Source: CAZJOD01 sp964547525 (GTDB lineage Bacteria; Bacillota; Clostridia; JAAYHZ01). From it: DNA of 9,074 nt. A program made the translations under genes and the position numbers. Shown piece by piece: positions 6,496 through 9,074 of this stretch (positions are counted from its first letter, which is position 1; every line of letters starts with the position of its first letter). The notes below the pieces were generated by a model. That model did no database searches, was not told the origin of the DNA, and worked only from the letters and a program-made list of their open reading frames with translations. Location of the stretch: NCBI GenBank assembly GCA_964547525.1, contig CAZJOD010000148.1:1-9074 (forward strand), read 5' to 3'.

Positions 6496-6957
6496 ATGAA
6501 TAAAACACCGATTGAAATGATCGAAATTCTACCCGTTGAAGAATTAGAACGAGCGAAAAAATTCGTTACTTTGGGTGAAAAGTTAAACTGTAAGAGCATT
6601 GTTAGATTTGCGTCGGCTCATAAGTCTTGGAAATGTGTTTTTTCAATGAAAAAACCTTCGCGTGTTCTTTTTACGTTAGAGTGTACCGCCGAACGATGGC
6701 ATGTGAAGGCTTGTTTATGGAACATAGACGCATATGCCGATTACTTGGTTTCGTGCAGTGCAAAAATAAAAAGCATTATTAAAAACGCATATGATTGTAA
6801 GAGATGCAACGATCGTTGTAAGGGTGGCGCAGAATTTACCATTGAGAATATTACATATAAAAAGTGTATAGGTTGTTGTTTTTACTTTTCAAAAATGGAA
6901 AATAAAGATTGGTGCGACTTGCTAACATTGGTGGAAAAAGAATCTAAAATAAATTAA
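6496..6957 (+). CDS. Cysteine-rich probable metal-binding protein
   Basis: This 153-residue protein is not one I can name. It has twelve cysteines, six in a C-terminal cluster: Cys101-x2-Cys104-x3-Cys108 and Cys124-x2-Cys127-Cys128, a spacing typical of a zinc or iron-sulphur site. The N-terminal half has a helical stretch (9-31) and then alternating strands containing Cys47, Cys63 and Cys73. There is no signal peptide or membrane segment. I recall similar small Clostridial proteins with a C-x-x-C...C-C...FYF ending as hypothetical proteins, but assign no function. The start has GAGG (6482-6485) 10 bases upstream. Being 26 bases behind the GyrI-like gene with no terminator between, it likely shares a transcript with it, possibly in a stress or xenobiotic response; that link is inferred from position only. 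Confidence 0.75.
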   Translation: MNKTPIEMIEILPVEELERAKKFVTLGEKLNCKSIVRFASAHKSWKCVFSMKKPSRVLFTLECTAERWHVKACLWNIDAYADYLVSCSAKIKSIIKNAYDCKRCNDRCKGGAEFTIENITYKKCIGCCFYFSKMENKDWCDLLTLVEKESKIN

Positions 6958-7347
6958 CAAAAAATCAGGATATAGTACAAGATTATACTTAAAAGTTTCT
7001 ATATAATTATATTAAAACGAATATCTTATAATTATTGGAGGGAAATATGTGCTGATGCGGAGTATGAGGTGTAAATCGGTATACCGGTAGAGTTGAACTT
7101 TTATTGTTATACAAAGATTTTAAGATAATATCGCTTTGAAATAATACATTAAATAGAGTAATGTAAATTCAGATATATTACATAATATAAAGCTCTTAAA
7201 TCGTTTAAATCGCTTATAAGGAAGAAATATTATATTTATTGCGAAACTATAAGGGAAATGATAATATATAAGCATGATTCTATGTTATTGCTATAAATAC
7301 AATAATCAATAATTATATTAAAGTGGTAACTGAAAAGAGGGATGTAA
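6958..7347 (+). other. 390-base intergenic region with repeats and an aborted reading frame
   Basis: No standard gene is supported. GGAGGG (7037-7042) precedes an ATG at 7047 that meets TGA after two codons (separate entry). A 10-base palindrome CGGTATACCG lies at 7077-7086. A 7-base inverted repeat TACATTA / TAATGTA lies at 7145-7151 and 7159-7165, with a related TTACAT at 7178-7183. TTAATCG-type tandem copies (TTAAATCG at 7196-7203 and 7205-7212) and two TATAAGG boxes (7215-7221, 7248-7254) follow. A weak -10 TACAAT (7298-7303) with TGATTC (7275-7280) 17 bases earlier could drive the next gene. No GC-rich terminator follows the Cys-rich gene. Confidence 0.55.
7047..7139 (+). pseudogene. Possible gene remnant or recoded small ORF behind a strong ribosome binding site
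   Basis: A strong Shine-Dalgarno GGAGGG stands 4 bases before ATG 7047, but the frame reads Met-Cys-TGA. Beyond that TGA the frame stays open, apart from a second TGA at 7065, until TGA at 7137-7139, reading C-G-V, then GVNRYTGRVELLLLYKDF and a few more codons. It could be the wreck of a small gene, or a chance frame. A second ATG at 7055 gives an 11-codon peptide in another frame. No homologue is recognised. Confidence 0.2.
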
Positions 7348-8766
7348 ATGTATTGTAATAACTGTGGAGAAAAAATTAACGAAGGGTCAAAATTTTGCCC
7401 CAAATGTGGTAAAGCCTTTATAGTAACCGGTCCTTTGAAACCGGACGCATCTACAAGCCAAACACAAAAAGTTTATAACAAATCAAGCGGTGGTAAAACA
7501 ATTTCATCTACAAAAAATGTAACTGTGTCAGTCATCTTAGGTTTGATTTTTACTGCGATTATTTTTTTGGCAACAGTATTTTTGTTTATAAAATTTAAAA
7601 CTGATTTTTTAGGATGGGCGATTGCTATTGTTATTTTAATTATATCGACTATACTTCAAAAGCTGATTGCAAATAAAGGGTTTAAAATTTCATTAATTAT
7701 TTCTTCGGTCACTATAGTTATAATCTTAGGAACCTTCGTTTTTACTACAAACCTTGGTAATGGTACCGGTCCGTTTTCAAAAGTAGTTGGAAATAACAAA
7801 ATTGACTATGAGATATCTTCGGTTGTATCGATCGGAGTAAATCGTGACGATCTTGGTAATATTGTAAACGGACAATATTTTTTCGATGACGGACAAAATC
7901 AATATTATTCTAGTTTTGATGAAAACAATGTTCCGCATATATATAAAACAGACGGATCCGGTAAGGCCACTCCCATATTTGACGGTTTTGGATGGTCTTT
8001 GGTTGTACATAACGAATGGTTGTATTTTTCAGGTAATAAAGGAACGGCAATTGACGGGTCATATAATTTATTTCGTATTAAAACCGACGGAAGCGAAACA
8101 CAGCAGATTAACAAAGGTTTTTGTTATAATATGAGTTTCTATAAAGAATGGCTATATTATATCAAGAAAAGCAGCTATACTTCGGCGGATATGTCTTTTT
8201 ATAGATCCGATCTTGACGGTGGCAATGAGCAAGTGATAATCTTAGATGCAAGTAATTGCAGTATTATCTTTAAAGAAAAAATCTATTTTATTGATAAAAA
8301 CGGAGCGATATGTAGTGCTGAACCGGACGGAACCGATAAGGCTATTGTTATAAATGATATTGTTAAATTCTTTATTATCGGTAATGGAGATATAATATAT
8401 ATTGATAACGATTCAAATATTAAGACGGCGAAAATTGACGGAAGTAATATTAAAACTGTAAAACAAGCAACCAATAGATCTCTGTACAATATTAATTCAT
8501 ATAAAGACACTATATTTTACACTTATTATGACAGCCAGTTCTTAGCAGACAGAAGCGCTTTTAAGTATTATCTTAACAGTATAAAATTCGACGGTTCAAG
8601 TGACAAACAAATTTATGAAGGCATTTCATACGGAATCTACATTAATGTAGTTAACAATAAAGCATACGTTCTTGATTATGCTGTCGACCCGGATTCGGGC
8701 GTAATGGTTGCTATAGCACGTAATATGAATTTTGACGGAAAAAGCGTTAACGATCTTATAAGATGA
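7348..8766 (+). CDS. Zinc-ribbon membrane protein with DUF5050-type beta-propeller
   Basis: The 472-residue product opens with a zinc ribbon: Cys3-x2-Cys6 and Cys17-x2-Cys20 within MYCNNCGEKI and KFCPKCGKAF. A polar linker (25-56) leads to three hydrophobic segments (about 57-82, 87-106 and 113-135). Positive residues before segment 1 and in the LQKLIANKGFK loop between segments 2 and 3 predict the ribbon inside the cell and the C-terminal domain outside. That domain (about 150-472) has seven Asp-Gly turns (Asp202, 247, 290, 327, 364, 415, 463) in contexts such as KTDGSETQQI and KIDGSNIKTV, alternating with aromatic-rich strands such as EWLYFSG and EWLYYIKK. This is the DUF5050 pattern and suggests a seven-bladed propeller, possibly a surface sensor or binding protein. 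The ligand is unknown. The start is fixed by GAGGG (7337-7341), 6 bases upstream; an ATG at 7342 is immediately followed by TAA. It ends in TGA, unlike the other genes here, which end in TAA. Confidence 0.8.
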   Translation: MYCNNCGEKINEGSKFCPKCGKAFIVTGPLKPDASTSQTQKVYNKSSGGKTISSTKNVTVSVILGLIFTAIIFLATVFLFIKFKTDFLGWAIAIVILIISTILQKLIANKGFKISLIISSVTIVIILGTFVFTTNLGNGTGPFSKVVGNNKIDYEISSVVSIGVNRDDLGNIVNGQYFFDDGQNQYYSSFDENNVPHIYKTDGSGKATPIFDGFGWSLVVHNEWLYFSGNKGTAIDGSYNLFRIKTDGSETQQINKGFCYNMSFYKEWLYYIKKSSYTSADMSFYRSDLDGGNEQVIILDASNCSIIFKEKIYFIDKNGAICSAEPDGTDKAIVINDIVKFFIIGNGDIIYIDNDSNIKTAKIDGSNIKTVKQATNRSLYNINSYKDTIFYTYYDSQFLADRSAFKYYLNSIKFDGSSDKQIYEGISYGIYINVVNNKAYVLDYAVDPDSGVMVAIARNMNFDGKSVNDLIR

Positions 8767-8978
8767 TTTATTGCTCTAATAAAACTAAATATTTAAATGG
8801 TAATAATGTAGATAATCACCAAAATGGCTATATAGATTACTCGTTAGGAGAATTAAACCTTTTTGAAAATACAACTGGCTATCTTGTAATGGGTACTATT
8901 GACGGTAAATCTTATAACAAAACTTTAAAAACCGGACTGTCAATATCGATTGTCCGGTTTTTATATCTTATAGTATAA
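8763..8978 (+). CDS. Doubtful 71-codon ORF overlapping the propeller gene stop
   Basis: The ATG overlaps the preceding stop in an ATGA arrangement that could allow translational re-initiation. The predicted protein is Asn- and Tyr-rich with no signal peptide or recognised domain. Its last third is encoded by the terminator hairpin at 8926-8963, which argues against a normal gene, since transcripts would end near its stop. A stretch GTIDGKSYNKTL (residues 44-55) loosely resembles the Asp-Gly turns of the upstream propeller, although it is in a different frame. It may be a remnant or chance; low confidence. Confidence 0.2.
   Translation: MIYCSNKTKYLNGNNVDNHQNGYIDYSLGELNLFENTTGYLVMGTIDGKSYNKTLKTGLSISIVRFLYLIV
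8926..8963 (+). terminator. Strong intrinsic terminator after the propeller gene
   Basis: TAAAAACCGGAC (8926-8937) pairs perfectly over 12 bases with GTCCGGTTTTTA (8952-8963) around a 14-base loop. The GC-rich core CCGGAC/GTCCGG followed by a T-run is a classical rho-independent terminator. It lies 159 bases after the propeller gene's stop. Confidence 0.8.
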
Positions 8979-9015
8979 CTATGAGATCAATTGACTTGCA
9001 TTTTTTAGGGTGGAT

Positions 9016-9042
9016 ATGAAAGTAACCGGTGTAAGCCAGTGA
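9016..9042 (+). other. Eight-codon frame behind a ribosome-binding-like sequence
   Basis: GGGTGG (9008-9013) precedes ATG 9016, which reads MKVTGVSQ and then TGA. It could be a tiny leader peptide, a broken gene start or chance. Nothing else is supported between the terminator and the window end. Confidence 0.15.
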
Positions 9043-9074
9043 AATGAAATAGTTTAAATCAAAATTCAATGAGA

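Noticed and set aside
7777..8510. Alternative frames on both strands within the propeller gene
   Set aside because: The main frame has a zinc ribbon, membrane segments and seven regular repeats; the others have nothing recognisable.
1..9074. CRISPR array, tRNA, rRNA, insertion sequence or phage genes
   Set aside because: No regularly spaced repeats, cloverleaf sequence, transposase motif or phage protein was found on reading both strands.

Overview
The window looks like chromosomal DNA of a low-GC Gram-positive bacterium, most likely a member of the Clostridia. The base composition is A/T-rich, the ribosome binding sites are purine-rich (AAGGAG, GGAGG), the promoters look like sigma-A sites with 17-18 base spacers, and the last large gene has the zinc-ribbon / membrane / DUF5050 architecture common in Clostridia. 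Every supported gene is on the plus strand. No tRNA, rRNA, CRISPR array, transposase or phage structural gene was seen.

Layout. (1) Positions 1-290 hold a weak terminator-like hairpin from something upstream and a promoter. (2) 291-1577 encodes a compact cytosolic protein of the neutral/alkaline ceramidase family. (3) 1760-5548 is the centrepiece, a tight three-gene operon: a complete but short UvrD/Rep-type SF1 helicase, a DarT1-like ADP-ribosyltransferase, and an ADP-ribosylglycohydrolase (ARH/DraG fold) with a long C-terminal extension. The first junction leaves 2 bases and the second overlaps by 8. (4) A 405-base gap holds a very long hairpin terminator and a good promoter. (5) 5954-6957 is a two-gene operon: a stand-alone GyrI-like effector-binding protein and a cysteine-rich probable metal-binding protein. 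(6) A 390-base gap has repeats and an odd short reading frame behind a perfect ribosome binding site. (7) 7348-8766 encodes a membrane protein with a cytosolic zinc ribbon, three membrane helices and a probable seven-bladed extracytoplasmic beta-propeller. (8) The window ends with a doubtful 71-codon frame that runs into a strong terminator, and then about 100 bases without a supported gene.

How the genes may work together. In known DarTG modules a DarT toxin ADP-ribosylates DNA bases on single strands, and a macrodomain protein, DarG, encoded just downstream removes the mark. Here the same toxin-first order is kept, but the downstream gene encodes an ARH-fold hydrolase with all the expected metal-binding motifs, and no macrodomain is visible. 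A helicase is built into the same operon. The simplest reading is a variant DNA ADP-ribosylation toxin-antitoxin or anti-phage module. In it the ARH protein replaces DarG, and the helicase either supplies single-stranded substrate or clears damaged DNA. The enzyme families are well supported by motifs; the joint function is inference.
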